A stretch of DNA of 64,000 bases from Capitulum mitella (taxonomy: Eukaryota > Arthropoda > Thecostraca > Pollicipedomorpha > Pollicipedidae): assembly GCA_030062745.1 (NCBI GenBank), contig CP099839.1, positions 7,844,618-7,908,617 on the forward strand. Reading direction: 5' to 3'. This document shows, piece by piece, positions 34,601 through 44,300 of the stretch; position 1 is the stretch's first letter, and every line of letters starts with the position of its first letter. The notes beneath the pieces are model-generated. The model made no database searches. It saw only the letters and a program-made list of their open reading frames with translations, and was not told the DNA's origin. Made by a program: the position numbers and the translations under genes.

Positions 34601-37600
34601 GTGCTTCCGCATGCGTTTGCTGCGTCAAATGTCGCGTCTGTTGGGTGTGTCGGTGCCACAGAAGTCTTTGATTCATTTTTCTTCCGTAATTTCTTCGGTC
34701 TGCCACCTTGCCCGGCGCCTTGCTGACGAGCGTTCCGTTTGTTCCAGCTGTTCGACCACATCGCCGAGTGCCTGTCGACGTTCGCGCACGCGCAGCACAT
34801 CGAGCAGGAGGTGCTGCCGCTGGGCTTCACCTTCAGCTTCCCGTGCAGTCAGCACGGCCTGACTGAGGCGCGGCTCACCCAGTGGACCAAGGGCTTCAGC
34901 TGCAGCGGCGTGGAGGGCAATGACGTGGTCCAGCTGCTGGAGGAGGCCATCGAGCGGCGAGGGGTCAGTGCCCGGGTTGGCCTGGATCAACATTGGGGTC
35001 GGTCGGAGTCAACACTGTGGCGGTCCTAGTCAGCGTCGGGGTCAAGCCGGGTCAGCGCTGGGGTTTGAGGTACACAGTAGGAATATCGAAAGTCATAGGT
35101 ATGGTCCTGTTAGCGCAAAAATGAAACACCGGATTGACACCAGTCTGGGTTGATTTAGGAACGGGCAGGCATCTGTGGGGATTAAACAGATGGGAATGCG
35201 CTTTTCATGCTCGTTAGTGATAAACGTGACTTGATGTGACGCGTCGCCATTCGCTTGCAGGACGTCCAGATCAAGGTGTGTGCCGTCTTGAACGACACCA
35301 CCGGCACCCTGATGTCATGCGCCTGGAAGAACCACAACACCTTCATCGGACTTATCATTGGTACGATTCTTGGAGCTTCTCTTAGCGTTTGTCCCATGTT
35401 CTCAAAGCCGTGTATACTAAACACGCCCTTCAGTTGGGCAGCACGGCCAGTGGGTTCAGGGAAATTGCGTGCGTGGTTTTGGTGCCTCCGCTCTTAACCA
35501 GCCGCTCTTTACGTATTGGCAAACAATGAAGGACGAGGCTGACTGACATTGGCAGAGTCTGCGGTGCTGCCCCACGTCGCGTTTGTCATTACGTCGTTGC
35601 CCGAGAGATGGCGCTGGGTGCTGACGTGTCCACCCGGCGGCCGGCAGGCACGGGCACCAACGCCTGCTACGTGGAGCGGCTGGAGAACGTCGGGCTCTGG
35701 GACGGCAACTGGGAGGAGCCGCAGCAGGTGCTCATCAACACCGAGTGGGGCGCGTTCGGCGACAGCGGCGACCTCGACGCGGTGCTGACGGGTGAGGCCG
35801 CATGTCACGTGGCGGGCGACAGTGGCGCGGATGAGAAAACGATTGCTGTTTGGAAGGGTCATTGCGTTGAGGAGGCAGTGTCGGTTTACGATTGTCCCTC
35901 CGATTCATTGTCATCCATTTTTTTCTGTCCTGCGTATAATGTGTAGAAGCTGCCATTCCGGACGCCATATGTGTTCCTAACCACTCGGCCGGTGTAACGA
36001 CCACCGACGTCTGTGGTGCCGTTTTCGAGGACGTGAATCGGAACGTAAGGCGTTGAGGCTGTCTGGTAATGCTAATGCCGTGGGATGGGCTCGTGAGCTG
36101 TCGAGACTGCTCCATGGCAGCACCAGGTGTGTGAGCCGCCACTCTCGGCCGGCGTTGCATACTGGGTTTGGGGATACGACGCCAGCGTTGTTCGGCTGGC
36201 TGGTACCGGATACAGGAACCCACACACCCGCGACATCCTGAGGCGTCGAGTCCCGGCCCCGTGCCTTCTGCGGCCTGCGCCGTCGTATGACTGTGTCCCG
36301 CCGCCGCCGTCGGTTAACTTTGTCCCGCCACCGCCAGAATACGACCGCGAGATCGACCAGCACTCGATCAACCCGGGCCGCCAGCTGTTCGAGAAAATGA
36401 TCAGCGGCATGTACCTGGGCGAGTTGGCGCGGCTCGTGCTGCAGAAGCTGACCAAGCAGGGCCTGCTGTTCGGCGGGCAGGGCTCCGAGCTGCTGGACGA
36501 GCGCGGCAACTTCTTCACCAAGTACATCACCGAGATCGAGAGGTGCGTGTGCGGGGCGCGGGTCTGCGGCGACCAGATCTGACCGCCGCGGATCTGGTCT
36601 GAGAGCTCTTCAGAGGGGAAGCGTGACGTTAGGTGCTTTCCTTGGCGGGGCTCATAGCTGACCGTGTGTCTCGTCTCACCATGGGGGTTTCTTCTGCCAG
36701 TCCTGCGACAACTTGGCCATTTCCAAACTTATTATGACCTCGGGGGGAACAGTCGGGAAAGCTCATCATGGCGCTGCCCTGGCGTTCCGCCGGGTGAAAG
36801 AAAAGTGTGGTCATCACGCGGGTGTGAGAAGTGGTGCGCCTGTGAACCGAATCCTTTGGCGGGAGGGGACCGGCCGTGTGTCCTGTCTTCTCTGGCAACA
36901 GTCCATCACGGGGACACCGGAGGAGGGTAAGGAGGTCGGCGGGGCCTGCTTCTCCTGTCCTCCGCAGCGTTATTGTGTGTCTGTGGCGGGAGATCTCCCG
37001 TGGCGCCGTCTGACCTGTCGCCTGGTCCTCGGCCGCAGTGACCGCCAGGGAGACTACACCAACTGCCGCATGGTGCTGGAGGAGCTCGGTCTGGAACACG
37101 CCACCGACCAGGACTGCGAGAACGTCCGCTACATCTGCGAGGTCGTCTCCAGGAGGTTTGTGGCGGGATGAAAACGTGGAGGTTCTTTAGCGTGTGAACA
37201 CCTGCGGACGTGGAACGACGCAAAGGCAAACTAGAGAATATTAGCTCGTGGCGCGTGGGCGTTTTTTTCGCATCACTCGTAATAGACGATCTCGCGACAT
37301 AACGAGCGTTTGGTCCAGGGTTAACATGTCATAGGCATGTCGTAACATGACAGCCGTATCTACGCGTGATGCTAGGTTTAGATCCTACAATAATTGCCAT
37401 GCACTGATGTGGACTGTCCTGTGTGATTCGCCCTTGGCCCGAAAAATTGCCGTTCTGTTCTTGCCACCACCATCAAATTTTGTTTTTCCGTCCCGGCCGT
37501 TCCGTCACTGCGCCAGTGCCGTCCAACCGTCCCATCGTTCCCGAGCCCCAGCCGGCCGCTCCGACACGTCTGCCTAATTATTCCATCGGCCCGACTTTGC

Positions 37601-38295
37601 CAGCAGACCGTTCCGCGTTTTCCGGCTAACAGTCTGGCCCGTTCCCCAGGGCCGCCTTCCTGGTGGGCATCGGCCTGGCGGTGCTGCTGAACAAGATGGA
37701 CCGGCCCAAGGTGACGGTAGGCGTGGACGGCTCAGTGTACCGCTACCACCCGCACGTGCACCGGCTCATGATGGAGCAGATCGGCCGTCTGGTGCGGCCC
37801 GGCATGGAGGTGAGCAGGCCGCCGCTGTCGCCGCTGCCGTTGGCCGCGGGCCGCCGTGGACAGCGCCACGGCCTGGTGTTGGTTCGGGAGCAGTCTGAAA
37901 GGAGTTGCGCGCCCTGGTGATCGGCTTCAGAACTTGTATGGGGCTTGGCGACTGAAAGATGACGCTGCTGTGAGACTGGCTGTCGGCAGTTTATTGCTAC
38001 AACAAAAGCGACTGTTGCCTGTGTGCACCATATGAGTATACGGGAGAACTGTTGCCGCAGATTTTGTCGCTATTTTTTTTTGGGGGGGGGGGAGGGAAGC
38101 AAAGACGCGCAGCTCACATGGTCATGTGGTGTCAGCGAACCAAGTGATCGCAGCATGTTGTGGTCCCGATCCAATGCAGTGCGGCGCTGACGGCGGCCCT
38201 CTGCTGGCCGGTAGGTGGAGCTGATGCTCTCGGAGGACGGCAGCGGACGTGGCGCCGCCCTGGTGGCGGCCGTGGCCAGCCGGACCGCCACGTGA
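22656..38295 (+). CDS. HK: Hexokinase (ten coding exons, 448 aa)
   Basis: ATP-dependent glucose phosphorylation, first step of glycolysis, cytosolic. Coding exons: 22656-22676, 29119-29281, 33444-33583, 34748-34963, 35261-35360, 35648-35791, 36338-36542, 37039-37155, 37650-37809, 38215-38295. All junctions are GT-AG and phases join; the sum is 1,347 nt. Motifs in order: [14 protein letters not shown] (phosphate loop), [11 protein letters not shown] and QWTKGF (glucose site), [10 protein letters not shown] (catalytic Asp), [33 protein letters not shown], and the C-terminal [15 protein letters not shown] (adenosine site). The 448-aa length fits a single-domain arthropod hexokinase of about 50 kDa. 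The first coding exon gives only MEEARRK (the acceptor for that exon is at 22,632); its phase 0 matches the acceptor at 29,118. Two other phase-0 candidate first exons lie at 26.3 and 26.9 kb. Introns 1 and 2 are large and packed with repeats. The core is very secure; the 5' end is inferred. Confidence 0.95.
22845..22980 (+). mobile_element. Possible tRNA-derived SINE fragment
   Basis: cggtagctcggttgaaagagc resembles the start and A box of a tRNA (GGTAGCTCAGTTGG-like). About 95 bp downstream gggtcaaactgacta is a poor B box. No complete cloverleaf can be drawn, so it is not called a tRNA gene. Confidence 0.35.
22981..23484. other. Hexokinase intron 1, nothing recognised
   Basis: Short direct repeats around 22,995-23,055 (cacgcttttcggcacaaagcgttcg / cacatgcttttcggttaagcgttcg) are the only structure seen. 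Confidence 0.4.
23485..24380. mobile_element. Foldback-like element with about 270-bp inverted arms
   Basis: The left arm 23,485-23,760 (cccagtcagtttctacct...) is an inverted copy of the right arm 24,117-24,380 (...aggtagaaactgcctggg). Similarity is high throughout, with small indels. A loop of about 350 bp separates the arms. It encodes nothing convincing; ORFs in the arms mirror each other because the arms are copies. Confidence 0.8.
24381..26331. other. Hexokinase intron 1, no gene recognised
   Basis: Mixed-composition intronic DNA with a G run at 25,671-25,681. No repeat family member or coding exon was identified. Confidence 0.4.
26332..26451 (+). CDS. Candidate alternative first coding exon of hexokinase (a)
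   Basis: ATG 26,332 in the context acaATGa opens 40 codons ([17 protein letters not shown]...) that end exactly at a consensus donor (ggactg/gtaagc) in phase 0. This is the phase needed to splice to the first common hexokinase exon at 29,119. The peptide has no known domain. Alternative first exons are a known feature of animal hexokinase genes. There is no transcript evidence here. Confidence 0.4.
26452..26908. other. CpG-dense block in hexokinase intron
   Basis: From about 26,500 to 26,850 the sequence is extremely GC- and CpG-rich and open in several frames on both strands, as expected from base composition alone. It may be a CpG-island-like promoter for the downstream candidate exon. Confidence 0.4.
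26909..26992 (+). CDS. Candidate alternative first coding exon of hexokinase (b)
   Basis: ATG 26,909 (or 26,915) reads [18 protein letters not shown]... to a donor (gctcgg/gtacgt) in phase 0, again compatible with exon 29,119. It lies directly downstream of a CpG-dense block. The peptide is unrecognised. Supported only by phase, donor and position. Confidence 0.35.
27490..27745. repeat. GAATC-motif-rich degenerate repeat
   Basis: The pentamers GAATC and GATTC recur every 10-25 bp (for example ggaatcggaatcgaac, gtgaatcgagc, gaaccgattca). It resembles an old simple-sequence array with both orientations of the motif. Confidence 0.6.
27746..29118. other. End of hexokinase intron 1, no gene recognised
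   Basis: Contains a short (cctga)n run near 27,820, a CpG-rich block to about 28,100 and a G run at 28,029-28,045. ORFs here are by-products of GC-rich composition. The intron ends in gccgccgccag at 29,118. Confidence 0.45.
29784..30121 (+). mobile_element. tRNA-Ser/Leu-derived SINE
   Basis: The head gtcatcgtggccgaggggg holds an A box at 29,792, and gggttcgagtccc at 29,833-29,845 is a near-consensus B box. The long-variable-arm spacing points to a Ser- or Leu-type tRNA ancestor. A tRNA-unrelated body of about 250 bp follows, then an A-rich tail (aaaattaaaaaaagagaaaa). It lies in hexokinase intron 2. The acceptor stem does not pair and there is no 3' tRNA end, so this is not a functional tRNA. 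Confidence 0.75.
30236..30315. repeat. Fragment of the dispersed repeat seen at 57.35-57.48 kb
   Basis: tgatgttaaattcccc ... catgttcctacgccc resembles the two ends of the segment at 57,352-57,478 (ggaaatttaacattaatcc ... ggatgttcctacgcc). Confidence 0.5.
30690..31068. repeat. TACGAAG minisatellite (15-16 bp units)
   Basis: Units such as gcgatacgaaggttt and gcgtatacgaagaaat alternate for about 370 bp with increasing decay. A short inverted piece is present near 29,470-29,525 (cttcgtatatgcaaaacttcgc) and another hint is at 30,187. It is open in two frames but the product is only the repeat. Confidence 0.85.
31069..33443. other. Rest of hexokinase intron 2, no exon recognised
   Basis: Two CpG-dense blocks (about 31,080-31,450 and 32,090-32,600) produce long but unconvincing ORFs on both strands. 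AT-rich DNA lies between and after them. A short direct repeat (gttcttcaa...ttcagg) is at 32,833-32,885. Confidence 0.45.
32262..32312. repeat. (CGTCA)n pentanucleotide repeat
   Basis: cgttccgtcacgtcgcgtca followed by repeated cacgt units, about eight to nine copies of CGTCA with interruptions. Confidence 0.85.
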
Positions 38296-38899
38296 GGTCG
38301 GCCGCCCGCTGCACGTCGGACCGCGGCGGCTGCTACCGCACGGCGCCAGAGCGCCGCCCCACCCCGGCCGGCCATCATTCCTCTGCGGCGCCCGGCGCCC
38401 AGGCACGCCGCGCCGGCCGGCCGGCCACCCGCCGCTGGGGCGACCTCTCAAGACAGACCGTTCGGCACCCTGCGACCCTGCGAGGTCGCACTCTGTGGAC
38501 GTGCGACCTCGAGTACGTCAGGGTGCGGCCTGGCGCGAATTTTAGTCCGCCGTTATTTTTCGCGAAACTCGCACGCAACAGTGCAAGATCATGTGCTTAA
38601 ATCCTGTGACCTCGGCGTCGGTGCTTATGCTTCTTTTGAGCCTCACGAGTTGTTAAATTTGTATTGTATTATTGTTGACTTGAAGCAGGTGTTTTATGGT
38701 TCAAAATCGTTGTGACAGTGCATGTGAGGTCATTGCAATAAGGGAGGATATATTACTGTGGTTATTTTGAAATGCTCTCTGGTGTTGGTAATATATCATT
38801 TTTATTATCTCCTCGTTTTCATTATGGAAGGAGTGTCACTATCTCTGCAGCTATCTCTGCATTACTGTCTATGTGTTACTATGTGCTACTATCTCTTAC
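38296..38899. other. Hexokinase 3' flank
   Basis: GC-rich to about 38,560, then AT-rich. No AATAAA was found soon after the stop; the mRNA 3' end is undetermined. Confidence 0.4.
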
Positions 38900-38990
38900 C
38901 GTGGAATTGTAGCCCGGTATACCATGGCTGGGCGCCGAATGACCCTGCAGTCGGTGCGCCCCTAAGCCCCAATAACCAACCAACCAACCA
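38900..38990 (+). mobile_element. 5'-truncated LINE 3' end with (ACCA)n tail
   Basis: gtcggtgcgcccctaagccc followed by caata and (ACCA)n. It aligns with the end of the 1.95-5.98 kb LINE (gtcgaggcacgcctctaaac, then cca and ATCA units) and, inverted, with 22.0 kb. Confidence 0.65.
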
Positions 38991-41377
38991 TGGCTTTGGT
39001 TGGGACATTGAGAACAGTGACACACATGGATAACGAGCATCGGAACTGTGTGGATGAGACTACGTTGGGGAGATCTATGTCTCTCAGCTGAACCGGCCTG
39101 GTGGCAAGTGATAACCATTCTGCCGTTACGCCATGCTGTATAAGCCATTCATTTCCGTAGAACGCGTCCTAGTTCCATAACGCCGTAACGACCCCAGGAC
39201 AAGCGACGCTTTGGTGATACATTAACGCTTCCAGCGGCAGCCTTTCGCGGAGTATACAACGGAAAGTTTCAGCGTGGAACACGTCACTACCATCCTATGA
39301 CCTGTTACACGGTTTTAAGTCTTCAATTTTAGTAGCGGAAAGACATTCATCGAACCTTGCTCACCGATCTGGTTGGGATGGAACGACTTCATGGTTGCAT
39401 TGAACAAACTTAACGCGCCTCATAATAATACTGAACTCCGTACAGAGGACTACCTTTCGTGTCTTAATTCGAATGCACCGGCTTTCTTAGCATTTACTTA
39501 AAAGTTGCGACCTTTTGAAGCATGCAAAAACGCCTCTCGGCGTCGACGCGTTGTACGGGAAACCCGTGCTTACATTGTCGTAAGCCTGCCTATGAACATC
39601 GGATAGCATTACTGCTGATACCAAGAACAGCCACTTTCGAACGAAATTTCCAGTTACATTACAATCAAGCTGAGCAGGTGGCCAAATTATCCAAAGAACC
39701 AACTGATCTCAAATGGGTACTGAGTCCCCAACGAGGTCGCGCCAGCGCCGTAAAACGGTAACACGGGACACGCACTACCAGTCCTCGGTAGTGCAGACTC
39801 GGACGGAGGGCGAACATCCCTGGATACCGGTTTCGAGTGTCACCGTCTTTGTCCCGCAAAACTGCGCTTCAGCCCAACGAAACATTCCGCAATCTGACGT
39901 CATGACCAGCCATTGTGGCTGAATCAGCGAGGTAAAAACGCCCGGCTGCGTGACATAACGGCGTGGACAGGCGCCGGGGCGGGCCGGGCTGGCAGCCCAC
40001 GGCTCGACACCGCTCCTGCGCCGTGACGTAACAGTGACGTCAGAAGCCGGACCGGCGCGCAGACCAGTGGTTCCTGGGGACGGACGCGAGTGGGAGACAG
40101 AACCAGTACGGCGAACCGGTGTCCCGACCATCATCAGATCGTTGACGGCATAGGTCGGGAAGCCGACAACAGTGACGGTGACGTAACTCGGCGATGAGCG
40201 GAGTGCTGGCGCTCGGCGTGTGCTTTGAATGCATTGTTGGTGTTCGTGTTCTGCAGCTGCCGGTAAGGACAAACGCGACGAATTTTCGTAGACCAGTTGC
40301 GGAACTTTTCACACGGGACCTCCGGATGGCAGTCGTTTCCTTAACTGTGTTGGGCTCACCGGGCTGGCGGGCTTAGCCTGGTGGCGAAGATTCAAGAAGA
40401 TTCGCGAGTATTTGTGGAGGCGAATGGGCTTCGCTCTAGCTTCGTTTCTTCACACTAGTCATCAAGAACATCGTTAGTTCTTAGCCCACTTGAGCAGAAA
40501 TATTTACACGTTTGGTTGCCGATATCCAATAACATTTTGAGTTCGTCAAAATCCAGCTACCCACCTGTTTATCTGCTCCATAAAGAATTGAATTCCCAAC
40601 AACCGTGATTTCGTAGATACCTGGCGGGGGAGGACCCCAACGAGCCCGCTCCGTTCCCCCTTCTTTGTTCCTGCGCGGTAACGGGGACCGACTGGTGGAC
40701 AATGGTTACCACCGGCCCAGCGGTCGGAAAGGGTGAGCCCCTCCGAATGTGCGTATGGTCAATGTGCGCACAGGAGGAGTTCAGGGGCAGGGTGAAGGAT
40801 TAGGCCAGGCCCATGTGGATGGGCTGATGTGCTGGCGAGGCAGAAATCCTTCAGCGGCGCAACGCATGTTTTGCGAGTAAGTCTGTCATGAGGACGCCTG
40901 GTGGCGCTGAGCGCTCGCCAGTCGGTGGACGGGTTCGTGACAGAGGGGGTGTCTCTGGTGTAACTGCGGGATTGTAACCCACAGAACTCACTCCATGTGT
41001 TCGTGAACTCGCTCCACCTGCACGTGAACTACGCGAGAGCGTGAGCTCCATTCATTCACCTCGCGGAGCGCCTGACGCGGTATCGTAATTATCGTCGCGA
41101 CTACCTAAAGACGCGGACATCTGAGACGTCACAAACCAGCGGACCGCTCAACCCTCTCTGAGCCGTCTCCTGACCGCATCATGTGAGCCTCACATCGTTA
41201 CGTAATCCCCGACAGGCAGAGCTCGATCCCGCACAGTCCGCGGGCATGACCGCGGCCCTCCCGAGCGGCGGGGTCTAATCCGGGGACGGGTGTTCGGCGG
41301 CGGCTGGGCCGGCCGGCGTGTGGCCAGTGCCCGCCTGGCACCGCGACGGCCAGCACGGCGGCCGAACGGCTGGCGGC
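38991..41377. other. Intergenic region before the serine protease, no gene recognised
   Basis: Several ORFs of 60-165 codons occur on both strands between 39,500 and 40,300, without motifs, splice logic or consistent codon bias. Sequence from about 41,180 to 41,377 becomes CpG-rich and is the likely promoter/5' UTR of the serine protease gene. Confidence 0.4.
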
Positions 41378-44300
41378 ATGGCGACCACGGGTGGCGGCCG
41401 CTGCGCGCTCTGCCTGCTCTACGCGCTCGTCACGCTTTCCGGTGAGCTCTTTCCCTCGGGTTGCTGTGGAAGAATTTGGATATTCGTTACCACTCTGTGC
41501 CCATTTGTGTCGGCGACAATGGTTTTCCGTCCATATGAGGATGACGCTGCTTCACGCTGCTCGTATTTTCCTTGTTTGCTTTGCTTGGCCATTTTTCATG
41601 CTCACATGGTGTACTCAGTGCGGTTGTAGGTTCTTGTTCGTGGGACGAACAATAACTGTTCTTGAACCTGAACTTGAACAGGAACTGCTCAGACCAGTAA
41701 GGCATAAAAACAGCCTGTTTCTGGTATTCGTGAAACCACCCTACAACCATTCGACCTCTCTGCCATCAGACAGCTGACAGTTAAACACTGGAATGAATCA
41801 TAGCAAGCAGTTTTATTCGCTCTTCACGGTTAGTTCTTCCTTGGCAACCAACGTACAGTGACGTTTTTAGGGCGCCCCTGACCGTGACATGACCTTGACC
41901 TTTAAGCAATATAAAACGTGGCCTCTTTAGCATTGGTGAGTACCTTGGACACTGCGACAGCTCTTACGTAGATACGTCAGAAGGTCCGAATTAGGTGCAC
42001 TCCACGTATTTCTTTACCCGATAAATTGAACTTCCATGTCGCTGCGTTCTCTTCACAGTGCAGCGCTGCAAGCTCTGCAGCCGTCAAGTTTAAAGTGTAT
42101 ATGCATTCCACGCGATGACGGGGCACGGCTTATATACAGACGGCGCCGCCCCGTGACAGTCCGTTACCTCGGGGTGCCGTCCGTCCAGCATAACAAGCGA
42201 TAGCCTGTAGCCGAGTCGCTGGAGATCCGCTCAGGGGACGGTGACGTCAAATTGTCAGGGGCGTCTCAGCGATACCAGATCAGATTTTCTGACTTCCAGT
42301 CATACCTGATGGAGAAGACCTAACATGTTTCTGGAATAAAATGTTTACTGGACTTCGGAGACTCTTTACGAATTGAGATAAAATGCATGACTGTTACGTT
42401 TTTCTCAACTTTTTCCGTAGCACTAAATAATAACACAGACAAATAGGCATTTGCTACCGCACTCTAGAAAAATAGGTGAACGTATTAAGATGCCTGAAAC
42501 GGATAACAATGACAGTCTGCTGCACAAAAAAATATAGTTCAAAATCGAAGGACTTTAGACGTGCTTTGCACGCTTTAAGCGAGTGAGATTTCATACATGG
42601 TATGCGATGGAGAAAAATAATAGTTCATATCGAGGTGTTTGTCAATATGTCCAAGCCTAGGTGCATCCTGCGCCCGAAAGCAGCCGATCGCAACACAAGC
42701 GGCACCATCGGGTGTGCTGCCTCGGCGGACAGATTGTGGTGTAGTTTTCGAAGCCATTCACGACGTATGGCACGTGCTACGTGGCGCGAGCAGGACCCTG
42801 CAGAATCCAGTTAACCACGGTTACAAGTCAAGTACAGGCCAAACGGTGATTGCTGTTGATTCAAGATTTGGTGAGAACATGGGCCCCACTTGTGGGTATT
42901 TGCGTTTGTGGTCGTGGATCGCACCCACGTGCAAATCTCCCAAGTGTCTTCGGTATTTAGCTACAAATCCCTCAAATAAATAACCCGATTATTTCAAAGG
43001 ATTGCTGAACCGAACTGCAAATATCGACGGACAAACTAAATTTTTCATTATTTTTCGCCAAAGACAAACAACCAACATGCGACTGACATCCGGCTGTTTT
43101 ATATCGAAAGTATTTCTTTTCAATCGTATAGTCATGAAGAAGCCCCAATGGCGAAATACGTAGGGTAACTTTTGTTGCCTTTTTTCCGTAATATGAGCAC
43201 GGGTTACTTTCTTTACTTTATACTTCCACTAATGATGCTCAAAGACAATATTCGACATTCGATCATTTGAAGCAATTTCTAACCGACAGGATATTGCGAT
43301 GAAAACTATCACAAATGCGGAAAACAAGCAAATATCTACGGAAAAACAAACTTTTTAATCACTTGTCGGCAAAGACAAACAACCAACATGCGACCCGACA
43401 TGCGACTGTTATATATCGAAAGCGTTTCTTGTCAGTCCCGAAGAAGCCCTAAGGGCCAAATATATAAACTAGCTTTTGACACATTTGTTTTGCCTTAATA
43501 TGGACACAGCCTATTTCCTTCGCAAAAAAACAGTTTTGTTAAAACTCATTTTCTTTAATCCGAGATACGTTCATTACGATCTTTTCCATAGCACATGAGC
43601 CACCTCTGCCATTCATAATCTCGGCAAGGTCTGGCCTAAACGAACAGTGACGTTCTTGTCAGTTGTTGACACGAGGTCGCCGGCAGCGGACCGCCGGCCT
43701 GGTGAAACCGCTCCAAATTTCGCAAAAATATTCAGTGAGACTGCGCTTGTTTCACGTTACGAGTACTGCAACCCTATGCCAGTAAATGCGGTGCGCTTAA
43801 AATATTGACATCTTAAGTCTTGAAATGTTAAACCAGTTTGGTATACATTGCTCATCACCTATGTCACGTACTACAGAACACAATACAGTTGTTAGTTTTT
43901 TTATGTTTTTTGCGTCACCAGAACGGGAAAAATCGCTATGCAGTTTTTGCGTTTATAGGCACATGCATAACTTAAAGAAAGAGTCAGAGAGATAGCTGGC
44001 ATAATCGGAAACAGTTCAAATTAAAAAGAAACGTAACGAGACCGTAGTTCTCTCAATGATGTTTGTTAAATTCATCCGAATTCGATTTCAATAACTTCCA
44101 TGTTTTGGGAGATAATCTAACCTTCCCCAAGTCGCTGTCATATTCCTGGGGATATGATAGCGCAAAGGATAGGGCGAAGCGCAAAGCCATTCCTAGGCTA
44201 ATTTTGACGGCTAACACAGCCGTTCGAAAACCATTCCTAGGCTAATTTTCAAGCGGCGAGAGACGAGGAAAAATTCTCCGTCCGGGAGTAACGGGAATAT

